Of a stretch of DNA of 64,000 nucleotides, positions 35,858 through 45,224 are shown in pieces. Source of the stretch: Rhodovastum atsumiense (GTDB lineage Bacteria; Pseudomonadota; Alphaproteobacteria; Acetobacterales; Acetobacteraceae); NCBI RefSeq assembly GCF_937425535.1, contig NZ_OW485604.1, positions 103,270-167,269 of the forward strand. The letters are read 5' to 3'. A program made the position numbers and the translations under genes. How positions within the stretch are numbered: position 1 is the first letter of the stretch; each line of letters begins with the position of its first letter. The notes below the pieces were generated by a model that did no database searches, had not been told where the DNA came from, and saw only the letters and a program-made list of their open reading frames with translations.

Positions 35858-36976
35858 TATTGATCCGGCCTGGGCGATCTTGGATCAGGCGGCGTAGCGG
35901 AATGTGGGGTGGCGGAAGTAGCTTCGGATGCGGGCTGGCAGCCTGGAGAGCCTGCGCATGTGGCCGATGAGGTTGCGTTTCAGCGCCTCCCGGCTGCGGG
36001 CCGGTGCCTTGCGCGGGATGCTCTGCTTGAGGTCGGCGTTCAGTCCCTCGTCCGGATTGAGTTCTGGGCTATAGGCGGGCAGGTGGAACACCTCGATCTA
36101 GGAACGCCGCCCCGCCAGCCAGTCCTGCACAGCTCGGCCACGGTGGACTGGCAGACGGTCGAGGATGAGGAACACCTTGCTCCTGGCATCGCGGATCAGG
36201 CGCTCGAGGAAGGTGATCAGCAGTGTAGCGGTGATACCCCGGTCGAGCACCATCCAACGCAGTTCGCCCTTGTTGGTCACCGCCGAGATCAGGCCGACAT
36301 TGGCCCGCTTGTGGCAAGGGCGCACCACGGGCGTCTTGCCGCGCGGGGCATAGCCGCGGCCGCGCACGTCGTCGGAGCGCAGGCCGGTCTCGTCGCCCCA
36401 GAAGATCGCGCCTTTCTGTCGCCGCGCCTTCGCCTGGATGGCTGGGTATTCCTTCTCCAGCCAGTGCCGGACCTGCCTGGGCCGCTGCTCATAGGCGCGC
36501 CGCAGCGGCTTCTGTGCGGTGAAGTTCCAGCGCGCCAGGTAGGTGCTCATCGTGCGTACCGCCAGACGCACGCCGCAGCGCTGCTCGATCAGGGCCGCCA
36601 CGGCCGCCCGGCTCCACAGCGCAAACGGCAGGCCATAGACGTCCGGCGTGCCGCGGCGGATCAGCTTGCGGATCTCCGCTTCCTGTGTCGCCGCGAGAAA
36701 CCGTCCGGTCCCCGGCGCAGGGCCGCGCGGGCCGGTCTGCAACCCCGCTATCCCACGCGCTCGGAAGCGCTTGCAGATGTCGAACACGCCGTTCTTGGTC
36801 AGCCCAACCTGCGCGGCAATTTCAGCGTAGGTCAAGCCACGTTCCCGTAGCCCGATCACCTGCCGACGACGCTCCTCTTGAGCCGCAGGCGCCAAGCTCC
36901 GCATGTCCAGGTGCTTCATCAGCCAGACCTGGGCGCAGCCCTGCCTCATTCCAAGACAGCCCAGGCCGGATCAATA
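35858..36976 (-). mobile_element. IS630-family element (second type) inside a CRISPR spacer
   Basis: Ends are TTGATCCGGCCTGGGC at the left and GCCCAGGCCGGATCAA at the right, each next to TA (35858-35859 and 36975-36976). Joining the flanks gives a spacer of 36 bases, the normal length. The element therefore jumped into a spacer and duplicated the TA target. Confidence 0.9.
35885..36949 (-). pseudogene. IS630-type transposase with an in-frame amber codon
   Basis: The frame from about 36949 reads an HTH part (GLTYAEIAAQVGLTKNGVFDICKRFRARGI), a linker (TYLARWNFTAQKPLRRAYEQRP) and the catalytic part: GAIFWGDETGLRSDD (Asp), SKVFLILDRLPVHRG (Asp). A TAG (complement of 36098-36100) then interrupts the same frame. 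Beyond it the frame continues as VFHLPAYSPELNPDEGLNADLKQ with the catalytic Glu region and the normal C-terminus. Only one base change separates it from an intact gene, so the inactivation is recent unless the amber is suppressed. Confidence 0.85.
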
Positions 36977-37001
36977 AGACGTTGAACCTGCCATCAACCC
37001 T

Positions 37002-38430
37002 GTTTCGATCCACGCCCTCGCACGGAGGGCGACCTCGAACTCGCCCGGCAGACCGGCGCCGACGAAGCGGTTTCGATCCACGCCCTCGCACGGAGGGCGA
37101 CGCCCGATGCTCTGGGCAATACGGCTTCCCTGGCTCAGTTTCGATCCACGCCCTCGCACGGAGGGCGACCCTCCCTTCTCAGGCCGGAACCGACCGATGC
37201 CGATGTTTCGATCCACGCCCTCGCACGGAGGGCGACCTCGCGCGCGCGCGCGTGAAGATTCCGGGTAGATGTTTCGATCCACGCCCTCGCACGGAGGGCG
37301 ACGCTGCGCAAGCTGCTGAAGCAGGAGCGGGGCGCTGTTTCGATCCACGCCCTCGCACGGAGGGCGACCCGGAGGGCGGCTACCTGCGCGTCATCCCGAC
37401 CAAGTTTCGATCCACGCCCTCGCACGGAGGGCGACCGCCGCGCTCGCCAGTGCAGCGCACCTCGTTCATGTTTCGATCCACGCCCTCGCACGGAGGGCGA
37501 CACGGATCGTCGCCAAAAAATGGCTGCAAATTTAAGTTTCGATCCACGCCCTCGCACGGAGGGCGACCACCCATCAGTGAGTGTAACGGCCACTTCCGAG
37601 CGTTTCGATCCACGCCCTCGCACGGAGGGCGACCGTGGGTCATGAGCACGTTCCAGCCCATGACGTTGTTTCGATCCACGCCCTCGCACGGAGGGCGACG
37701 TGGATTTGTTCCGCCCCATCCGATCAGAGGCTGGTTTCGATCCACGCCCTCGCACGGAGGGCGACACCCGCAGCGGATGTTTGGAGATCAACACGGCAGA
37801 GTTTCGATCCACGCCCTCGCACGGAGGGCGACCCGTTCTGGTTCTTGACCCGCTGGCCTGGCCACTTGTTTCGATCCACGCCCTCGCACGGAGGGCGACC
37901 TCCCATTATGGCGCCGATCATCCAGCCGGCGCAGTTTCGATCCACGCCCTCGCACGGAGGGCGACCTTCTGCAGGAATTCGCGCCGCAGCACCGGCCCGA
38001 GGTTTCGATCCACGCCCTCGCACGGAGGGCGACTGCTCGGCGACACCATCAGGATCCCGTTGCCGGTGTTTCGATCCACGCCCTCGCACGGAGGGCGACC
38101 CTCCTTCGAGGCCGGCACCATCGCCATGCCCATGTTTCGATCCACGCCCTCGCACGGAGGGCGACTGGATGGGACCAGTGTCGGGATCGACGGTGCCTGG
38201 TTTCGATCCACGCCCTCGCACGGAGGGCGACCGGCCTCGACTGCCGAGACTGTGGCCACCGAAGAGTTTCGATCCACGCCCTCGCACGGAGGGCGACCAG
38301 CCCAAAATCACCGCGATCACCCGGTCATACTCGTTTCGATCCACGCCCTCGCACGGAGGGCGACTGGCAATCACGGCGCCGGTTGTCAAGTTGTTATAGT
38401 TTCGATCCACGCCCTCGCACGGAGGGCGAC
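37002..38430 (-). CRISPR. CRISPR array block 2 (22 repeats)
   Basis: Twenty-two identical 32-base repeats from 37002 to 38399 with spacers of 34-36 bases. The repeat begins GTTTCGATCCACGCCCTCGC on the + strand and ends ACGGAGGGCGAC. Its inner part forms a hairpin (CGCCCTC / GAGGGCG). On the - strand it ends in GATCGAAAC, like the ATTGAAAC end of type I-C repeats, so the array is read leftwards. The spacer after the last repeat is interrupted at about 38446-38450 and resumes at 45206. Confidence 0.97.
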
Positions 38431-38543
38431 GCGGGAACAGATGTCTAATACCAGCCCGCTTTGACGTTGACTCTTCTGTGAATTGCCACTCCCGGTCGAT
38501 CTCGATTCGATGGTTCCCAGGCGATACGCGGAGGAGGCAGTGC

Positions 38544-38904
38544 ATGGGCGCGGCGTTGGCGATTACGCGGGCGGACCACACAGCCGCTGAATTGCGGGCA
38601 TTGGCTGCCAAGAGTGATGATGGCCCGCAAGTGCGCCGCCTGCTTGCGCTGGCGCTGGTTCTGGAAGGCCGCTCGCGCACCGAGGCGGCGGAACAGAGCG
38701 GCATGGAGCGGCAGACGCTGCGGGACTGGGTGCAGCGGTACAATGATGAGGGAGTCGATGGCCTGAAGTCGCGCAGCAGCCCCGGCCGCACACCCTTTCT
38801 GACCGCTGAGCAGAAAGCCGAGCTGAAAGATCTGGTCATCCAGGGACCTGATCCCGATGTGCATCAGGTCGTGCGCTGGCGCTGCGAGGACCTGCGAGCG
38901 GAAG
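38544..38904 (+). pseudogene. IS630 transposase, N-terminal piece
   Basis: ATG 38544 follows GGAGGAGG. It encodes the HTH start (ARSRTEAAEQSGMERQT-like: EGRSRTEAAEQSGMERQTL, then RDWVQRYNDEGVDGLKSRSS). The frame is interrupted after ...VVRWRCEDLRAE by an IS3 element. The continuation is 42178-42242 (VARRFSVEVHESTVGKWLHQLEL) and 44551-45194. Confidence 0.88.
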
Positions 38905-38939
38905 CGGAACGTGTCAACGACTTTGAGACACCCGGCGGG

Positions 38940-39959
38940 CTAATTTAGACTTGCGGGTTCAGCCTTCTGTTGAGGTGGGTTGATCCAGACGGCGGTGGGT
39001 TTGACGGGTGGTGCGGGCGGCTTGTTGACGAAGCGCTCGGGATTGGCCTGGAAGGCGCTGTTGAGAGTGCGCTGTCGGGCGGCATGGATGTCGTCGGCCT
39101 GGCCGTAATGGACCTGATCGGGGGTCATCAGCCCGAGACCGACGTGGTGGTGTTCCTGGTTGTACCAGGTGAAGAATCCACGGCAGAATTCCCTGGCATC
39201 TTCGATGCAGCCGAAGCGTTTGGGAAAGCGTGGTTGATACTTCAGGGTTTTGAAGTGGCTCTCCGAGAACGGGTTGTCGTTGGAGGTCTGTGGCCGGCTG
39301 TGCGACTTGGTGACGCCGAGGTCAGCCAGGAGCTGAGCGGTGGCCTTGGCCTTCATGGGACTGCCGCGATCGGCATGCAGGGTCAGTTGGCCGGGTGGTA
39401 CCTGGTGCTTGACGAGAGTGTCCTCGAACAGTTCCTTGAACAGGACAGCGCTTTCAGCATCGGCGACGCACCAGCCAACCACCCGGCGGCTGAAGATGTC
39501 GATGATGACATAGAGATAGAAGTAGGTCCACTTCGCTGGCCCCATCAGCTTGGTGATATCCCAGGACCAGACCGTATTCGGCGCTTCGGCCAGCAGTTCC
39601 GGTTTGGCGTAGACGGGGTGGCGTAGCTGGTCGCGCCGTTCACGAACTTCGTTGTGGGCATCGAGAATCCGGTACATGCTCCGGATCGAGCAGTGATAGA
39701 TGCCTTCGTCGAGCAGGGTGGCGTAGACTTCAGCCGGAGGGAGATCCGCGAAACGGGGCTCTCGGAGACGATCGAGCACGACTTGCCGTTCCGTGGCAGT
39801 CAGCGCTCGGTGTGAGGCGGGACGTGGTTGCCGTTCCGTCGGCGGCTGAGCCAGAGAAGTGCGCCGCCGATAGACGCCGGCACGCGAAAGCCCCAGAGCA
39901 GCACACGCATCCACCGTGGTGACCGGTGCGGGCGAGCGGAAGACGATGGCCTCCATCAC
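38940..39959 (-). CDS. IS3-family OrfB, integrase-type transposase
   Basis: 339 residues with the DDE(35)E core: NTVWSWDITKLMGPAKWTYFYLYVIIDIFSRRVVGW contains the first Asp, QLTLHADRGSPMKA the second, and SNDNPFSESHFKTLKY the Glu. N-terminal HTH_21-like segment LTATERQVVLDRLREPRFADLPPAEVYATLLDEGIYHCSIRSMYRIL. In the uninterrupted element it would be made by frameshift from orfA. The insertion of another IS in the A-run between them now separates the two, so an OrfAB fusion is not possible from this copy. Confidence 0.9.
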   Translation of the reverse strand: MMEAIVFRSPAPVTTVDACAALGLSRAGVYRRRTSLAQPPTERQPRPASHRALTATERQVVLDRLREPRFADLPPAEVYATLLDEGIYHCSIRSMYRILDAHNEVRERRDQLRHPVYAKPELLAEAPNTVWSWDITKLMGPAKWTYFYLYVIIDIFSRRVVGWCVADAESAVLFKELFEDTLVKHQVPPGQLTLHADRGSPMKAKATAQLLADLGVTKSHSRPQTSNDNPFSESHFKTLKYQPRFPKRFGCIEDAREFCRGFFTWYNQEHHHVGLGLMTPDQVHYGQADDIHAARQRTLNSAFQANPERFVNKPPAPPVKPTAVWINPPQQKAEPASLN

Positions 39960-40019
39960 GGCCCGCCGTCGCGCTCGATCGGCGCCAGCGGTATTCCCAG
40001 CAGGTCCGAAACTTTTTTT

Positions 40020-41679
40020 CTAGGTCGGCAAGATTGACTGTCTGCTAGACTGGGGGGTGGACCTTCCTTTCAGGAGGTGCGGATGGCCAGGATATCGCCC
40101 CGCGAGCGACCGGACCGGGAAACGGTGCTGTGGCCTATCCAGGAATCATGCCCGGCCTGCGGCAGCCCGATGCGGGTACGCTACGAGAACCAGCGCACGC
40201 TTGTGACGTTGGCGGGCCCGACGCGTCTGCGCCTGAAGGTTCGGCGTTGCGAGCGGGCTGGCTGCGAGCGCCGGGACCTTCCTTGGCGGCCTGAGGCGGA
40301 AGGCTCGATCGCCTTGGCGAAGCACGAGTTTGGGCTGGACGTGATCGCGCTGGCGGGGGTGCTGCGCCACCGCGACCACCGCAGCGTGCCGGAGATCCAC
40401 CAGGCCCTGCGGGCGCGCGGGCTGGAGATCTCCGAGCGGAGCGTGACCAACCTGCTCGACCGTTACGACGAACTGCTGGCGACGTCGTTGACCGACAGCC
40501 GTCGGCTGCGGGCGCTGCTGGCGAAGCAGAGGCGGGTGATCCTGGCGCTGGACGGCTTGCAGCCGGACGTGGGGCACGAGGTCCTGTGGGTGGTGCGCGA
40601 CTGCGTCTCGGGCGAGGTGTTGCTGGCGCGGAGCCTGCTCTCCGGCACGGCCAGGGACCTCGCCCCGCTGCTGAGGGAGGTGACGGAGGCGGTGGGCGTG
40701 CCGGTCGTGGGGGTGGTCAGCGACGGCCAGACCTCGATCCGTCGGGCAGTGGAGCGGGCGCTGCCCGGGGTGCCGCACCAGCTTTGCCAGTTCCACTTTT
40801 TGCGCGAGGCGGCGCTGCCGATCTTCGAGGCCGACCGGCACGCGAAGAAGGAGTTGAAGAAGCGGGTTCGCGGCGTCCGCCAGATCGAGCGGTCCGTCGA
40901 GGGCAGCGATGAGCCGCAGGCCGAGGTGGTGCGCGGCTACTGCGCGGCGGTGCGCAGTGCCATCACCGACGACGGCCGTCCGCCGCTGGCGGCCGCGGGC
41001 CTGAAGCTCAAGGGGCGGCTGGAGGCGGTGGCGGACAGCCTGGACCGTGTGGCGGAAAAAGGGGGACACGCCGCCGCTCGCGCGACTACAAGACCTGATC
41101 GAACGCGGTCTGGAGCAGACGGCCGCGTTGTGGCCGGACATCGAGCGGGTCTATCCATGGGTGCACAAGGCCGCTCACCTCCTGAACAACCATGATGCCG
41201 AGGATGCTGCCACCCTCCAGCGTCGCTTCGACGGCCTGGTCGGCGCCATGGCCCGTCACCGTGACAGCGCAGGCAGCCTCAGCGGCGCCGTCGACCATTT
41301 CTGTAAGGTCACCCGCAGCTATCGCCCCGGGTTGTTCCACTGCTACGCCGTCCTGGGCCTGCCGCGCACCAACAACGACCTCGAGCATGAGTTCGGCTCG
41401 CAGCGTTACCACGAGCGGCGGGCCACCGGCCGCAAGGTGGCCTCACCCGCGGCCGTGCTGCGTGGCGAAGCGCGCCTGGTCGCCGCCGTCGCCACCAGGC
41501 GCCATTCGCCCAACGGCGCTGATCTTGGCCGCGTCGACCGTGAGCGATGGAAGGAGTTACGACGGCGTCTCGATCGTCGGCGCCACGCCCGCACCATGCG
41601 CACCCGCTTCCGCCGTGATCCGACCGCCTATCTGGCAGAGCTGGAGGACAAAGCCTGCCAGTCAATCTTGCCAACCTAG
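40020..41679 (+). mobile_element. Unclassified IS (zinc-ribbon transposase) inside the IS3
   Basis: The ends are CTAGGTCGGCAAGATTGACTG (left; 21 bases of a longer repeat) and its near-perfect complement at 41659-41679. Seven to eight T residues flank both ends (40013-40019 and 41680-41687). They represent the duplicated target, which is the A-run frameshift site of the IS3 element. Size 1660 bp. Confidence 0.85.
40083..41679 (+). pseudogene. Zinc-ribbon DDE transposase, two frames
   Basis: ATG 40083 (after CAGGAGGTGCGG). The N-terminus has a zinc ribbon: CPACGSPM ... RRCERAGCERRDLPW. The catalytic part follows (VILALDGLQPDVGHEVLWVV; VGVVSDGQTSIRRAVERALPGVPHQLCQFHFLREA), similar in style to ISL3/MULE-type enzymes. 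After about 41055, in an A5G5 run, the continuation (DTPPLARLQDLIERGLEQTAALWPDIERVYPW ... GLPRTNNDLEHEFGSQRYHERRATG) lies in another frame. Either a frameshift mutation or a programmed shift is possible. Family not settled; I list it as unclassified. Confidence 0.75.
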
Positions 41680-42102
41680 TTTTTTTTGGAGATCGATGAT
41701 CGCTTCGGCGCGCTCCAGACGCAGCCTCAGTTTGGCATTCTCCTGCTGTGCCTTTGCCAACTCGGCTGCCAGCGGATTGGGTTCGCTCGCCTTCGGCCCG
41801 CGCCGGGCCGGAGCGAGACCATCGAGGATGCCGGCCTCACGCTGGCGGCGCCAGTCGGTCAGAGCCGAAGAGTAGAGACCTTCCCGACGCAGCAGGGCAC
41901 CGATTTCGCCCGCACCGGTCGCCCGATCGGCCTCTTGCAGGATGTGCAGCTTCTCCTTGGCGGTGAACGTGCGGCGCCGGGGACGCTCAGAAAGCTCGGG
42001 ATTGGCGGCCGCTGGCGCTGGCACGACCATCGGCCTCCGGCCCTCCGGCGTGCCGGCGCCAGCGGCCGCCATCGTCTGCGCATTCGTGTTGGGCATAACC
42101 AC
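41662..42102 (-). CDS. IS3-family OrfA
   Basis: 146 residues with the HTH_Tnp_1 pattern RRRTFTAKEKLHILQEADRATGAGEIGALLRREGLYSSALTDWRRQREAG. A leucine-zipper-like end follows (LAAELAKAQQENAKLRLRLERAEAIIDLQKK). The normal end of the gene is the A-run (- strand) where frameshifting into orfB should occur; here the next element begins in that run. The N-terminal 25 residues may not be part of the protein. Confidence 0.8.
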   Translation of the reverse strand: MVMPNTNAQTMAAAGAGTPEGRRPMVVPAPAAANPELSERPRRRTFTAKEKLHILQEADRATGAGEIGALLRREGLYSSALTDWRRQREAGILDGLAPARRGPKASEPNPLAAELAKAQQENAKLRLRLERAEAIIDLQKKLGWQD

Positions 42103-42177
42103 GAGACATTCTCCTGCTCCCTCAAGGGTAAACTTCCGGGGGGCGTTTGTCTCATCATCATTGGCACAGAGGGGAAG

Positions 42178-42242
42178 TGGCCCGGCGGTTCTCGGTGGAG
42201 GTGCATGAAAGCACGGTGGGCAAATGGCTGCACCAACTTGAG
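42178..42242 (+). pseudogene. IS630 transposase, middle piece
   Basis: Encodes VARRFSVEVHESTVGKWLHQLEL-type sequence, the second HTH helix region that is missing between 38904 and 44551. TTGAG at 42238-42242 is the target copy of the next insertion. Confidence 0.85.
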
Positions 42243-42297
42243 CTGGACTTTGGCGCTTTTGGCGTGTGGTGGTGGGGCCGCCCGCATGGATTTGGGC

Positions 42298-42963
42298 CTA
42301 TTTGCGTTTGAAGCGGACGCGATCCATCGCCCCCGTGGCGACGGCGGCGCGATAGACGCCGATCGCGAAACGCGGGTCCCCAGCAAGGGTGTCCCCCTGG
42401 AGGCGCGTCAACGCAGGTGCCCTGGTGAACACCTCTTCCATTAGTTCCGTACGTGTCATCAGGTCCGGGAGGAGCGGCACGATGATACGGGCGGTCATCG
42501 CGAAGCTCTCGGGCTGCAGGAGACGCGCAGCCATCTCCATTCCCAGTGGCGCGTTCTTCTCCATGGCCTCGTCGATCAGCCAGGTCTCCTTGTCCCGCAG
42601 CAGATCGCGCAGGATCAGGCCTGTGACCGGGTGTCGCCGCTCGATGCGCCAGAGCGAGAAACATGCCCGGCGCATCGCCGCGAGCACGATCGCCTCGTCG
42701 GAGTCGGACGTGAACCGTGCGACCCGGGCATAGCGGTCGAGCGGATGTGAACGGCCCAGCCTGGGCAAGTAGATGGCCAGATCCTCCGGCAGCGTCAGCT
42801 CGTTGTCGTTTTCGAGCACCACCGCCTTGCCTTCAGTCAGGTCGAGCCGCCTGGCCCAGTCCAGCAGCACGTCGTGGGCGATGATGTCCAGGACGGCTGC
42901 GTGCTGTTCCTTGCTGATCTGACGCAGGCGGCGGTAGCGAGCGAGGACCCCGGAGCGGATCAT
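42298..42963 (-). CDS. Passenger gene of the IS4-like element, unknown function
   Basis: 221 residues from an ATG at 42963, divergent from the transposase gene. The helical, acidic sequence is clearly protein-like: GVLARYRRLRQISKEQHAAVLDIIAHDVLLDWARRLDL, then FTSDSDEAIVLAAMRRACFSLWRIERRHPVTGLILRDLL, and MEMAARLLQPESFAMTARIIVPL. An upstream extension in the same frame (to 43476) is antisense to the transposase and is not believed. No catalytic motif is recognised. The position inside the terminal repeats shows that it moves with the element. Confidence 0.65.
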   Translation of the reverse strand: MIRSGVLARYRRLRQISKEQHAAVLDIIAHDVLLDWARRLDLTEGKAVVLENDNELTLPEDLAIYLPRLGRSHPLDRYARVARFTSDSDEAIVLAAMRRACFSLWRIERRHPVTGLILRDLLRDKETWLIDEAMEKNAPLGMEMAARLLQPESFAMTARIIVPLLPDLMTRTELMEEVFTRAPALTRLQGDTLAGDPRFAIGVYRAAVATGAMDRVRFKRK

Positions 42964-43117
42964 CGGTGGCGACCCTGGCGCTGACGCCGGGCTGGCAGGG
43001 GGCTGTCGCGAGGGCAGACGAGAGAGCCAGCGGCGCAGCGGCCCTGCTGACGATCCGACCATTTCCCATCCTCCCTCCCGAGGAGAGGCACAGCATGGCC
43101 TCACGGGGGAGAGCGTC

Positions 43118-44519
43118 ATGGCGAAGATCGACGCGTCCGGCAACGTCCGGGTTATGGAGATGTGGCTGCTGCCGTTCGCGGCGATGTTCACGCAGCCGTC
43201 GTGGCTGAACGCGGGGGCGCTGGCGACGGGAGCGCTGCTGTGCCTGAACCGGCGGACGGTGTGCGCGGCCCTGCGGGCGGTGGATGGCGCCGCCGACAAG
43301 GGGTTCAGCCGCTTCCACCGCTTCCTCTCGCGGGCGGACTGGTCGGGCCTGCAAGGTGCCAGGATCCTGCTTGGTCTGCTGCAGACGGCGTTCGTGCCGG
43401 AGGGCGAGCCACTGGTGATCGCCGTGGACGATTCGGTCGAACGTCGGCGCGGCGCCATGATCCGCGACAAAGGCATCTACCGCGATGCCGTGCGGTCGAG
43501 CCGCGGCTTCTTCGTCAAGGTTGCGGGCCTGCGGTGGCTGTCACTGCAGGTGGTGACCAGGCCCGGCTTCGCCAGGCGTACTGGGGTTGCCGTTCCTGAC
43601 GGTTCTGAGCCGCTCGGAACGGGCCGATGTCAGGCGGCAGCGCCGACACCAGACGCTGCCGGAGAAGGCGACCTGGGCCATGCGGCTGGTCGCCCGCTGG
43701 TGCCCGGGCCGACGGCTGGTGATGGTAGGCGACGGCGCCTACGCCAGCCTGGACCTCTTCTGGACACTGCGCGACTGCGCGGTGTGCGTGGCGCGCTGCC
43801 GCATGGACGCACGCTTCTTCAACCCGCCGCCGCCACGCCGGAAAGGCCAGAAAGGCAGGTCGCGCGTCGTCGGCACCCGGCAACTGACGCCGCGCACGCG
43901 GGCGGTGCGGAAGGCCACGAAGTGGGAGCGCATGACCGTGCCGGGGTGGCGGACGAAGGATGGGAAGGCGGAGCGGGAGGTCGATGTCGCGACCGGCACG
44001 GCGCTGTGGAGCGCGCACGGCAAGACCATGCCGGTGCGCTGGGTCCTGACCAGGGACCCGGCTGGACGCGCCGAGACGCGCGCCTTCGTCTGCTCCGATC
44101 CGGAGCAGTCAGCGTTGCAGATCCTGACATGGTACGCGATGCGCTGGGCGGTCGAGCCTACTTTCCAAGAGGCCCGGCGCCACCTCGGGTTCGAGACCCA
44201 GCGCCAGTGGTCGGATCGGGCGATCCACCGAAGCACGCCGTTGCTGCTCAGCCTGTTCTCGCTGGTGACGCTGTGGGCCGCCGACATGGCCGCGCGGACC
44301 GGCCAACTCGCGGTGCTCGGCGCTGCCTGGTACAGAAAGCCGGACCCAACGTTCGCGGATTGCCTCGCCGCCGTTAGACGCGTGCTGTGGGCAGAGGAGG
44401 CAGTGAACCCCATCCTGTGGCGGGACGATTATCCGACTTGGCGGGCGCGCGCACGAACCGCGGAAAATCCAAGACCCCTGCAGCAGCGCTTGGCCGAGCT
44501 GATGTCCTATGCGGCTTGA
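43118..44519 (+). pseudogene. IS4/IS701-like DDE transposase, frameshifted
   Basis: The first frame (from about 43118) gives the N-terminal helices and the first catalytic strand (EPLVIAVDDSVERRRGAMIRDKGIY) up to VVTRPGFARR. At about 43580 the sequence continues one frame further on: LPFLTVLSRSERADVRRQRRH, then RRLVMVGDGAYASLDLF (second Asp), and the Glu region LTWYAMRWAVEPTFQEARRHLGFETQRQWSDRAI. One inserted or lost base explains the break. Both halves look otherwise intact. Confidence 0.82.
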
Positions 44520-44550
44520 TGTCCCTCGAAAGGGCCAAAGTCGAGTTGAG

Positions 44551-45194
44551 TTGACGCCGCTGAAGCCGCGCCCGTTCCATCCCAAGAGGGACCCGGAGGC
44601 GCAGGACGTTTTTAAAAAAGCTTCAGTGATTTAGCCAAAGAAGCGCTGCTCGGAACCACTGCTGGTACACCGATAGAAATCTGGTTTCAGGACGAAGCCA
44701 GGGTCGGCCAAAAGGGGACGCTGACCTATGTTTGGGCGCCGGTCGGGTCGCGGCCACCGATGGTGCGCGACAGCCGCCGTGAGTCCGTCTACTTGTTTGG
44801 CGCCATCTGCCCGGATCGAGCCGTCGGCGCCGCCGTCATCATGCCTGCGGTCAATACCGAAGCCATGAACGCCCATTTGCAGGAAATCAGCACACAGGTG
44901 GCTCCTGGCGCACACGCTCTCCTGGTCTGCGATCGCGCCGGGTGGCACGCCACCAGCAAGGGCCTGCGGGTACCCGCCAACATCACCTTGCTTCCCCTGC
45001 CAGCCTACGCGCCGGAATTGAACCCGATGGAGAACGTCTGGGATTACCTCCGCAGCAACAAACTATGCAGCCTGGTCTGGAACAGCTACCAGGCGATCGT
45101 TCAGGCGTGTAAGCAGGCCTGGGACTTCCTCGTCAACGACCCGGATCGCATCCGCTCCATCGGCACTCGCGAGTGGGCGTGTGTCAATCTTTAA
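44551..45194 (+). pseudogene. IS630 transposase, C-terminal piece
   Basis: Begins LTPLKPRPFHPKRDPEAQDVFKK, reaches a slippery A6G run at about 44611-44617, and continues in the -1 frame as SFSDLAKEALLGTTAGTPIEIWFQDEARVGQKGTLTYVWAPVG. Then come AHALLVCDRAGWHATS and LPAYAPELNPMENVWDYL, the DDE residues. Except for the insertions the gene is undamaged. Confidence 0.88.
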
Positions 45195-45224
45195 GCGGGC
45201 TGGTATAAGAGAATCCATATAGGA

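Larger units (their letters stand above)
38905..42172 (-). mobile_element. IS3-family element inserted in the IS630, itself interrupted
   Basis: GGAAG is duplicated at 38900-38904 and 42173-42177. Inner ends show an imperfect inverted repeat (TGTCAA.CGACTTTGAGACA left; the complement of TGTCTCAT...TTGGCACA right). It contains orfA at 41662-42102 and orfB at 38940-39959 on the - strand. They are separated by a third element at 40020-41679. Confidence 0.85.
42243..44545 (+). mobile_element. IS4/IS701-like element with a passenger gene
   Basis: Ends CTGGACTTTGGCGC (left) and GGGCCAAAGTCGAG (right) form an inverted repeat, and TTGAG is duplicated outside (42238-42242 and 44546-44550). Rejoining the flanks restores the IS630 frame exactly. 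The 2303 bp hold a DDE transposase gene (two frames, + strand) and a separate gene on the - strand. Confidence 0.85.
38448..45205 (+). mobile_element. IS630-family element in a CRISPR spacer, split by nested insertions
   Basis: The left end (ATACCAGCCCGC) is at 38448 and the right end (GCGGGCTGGTA) at 45195-45205, with TA at both borders. The element is cut into three parts: 38448-38904, 42178-42242 and 44551-45205. Removing the inserted elements and their five-base target copies leaves about 1.18 kb, the same size as the intact copy at 26601-27776. The spacer it landed in has about 34 bases when rejoined. Confidence 0.9.

Noticed and set aside
43000..43476. N-terminal extension (170 residues) of the IS passenger protein
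   Set aside because: It is antisense to the transposase start and Ser/Pro/Arg-rich; the protein-like part begins at 42963.
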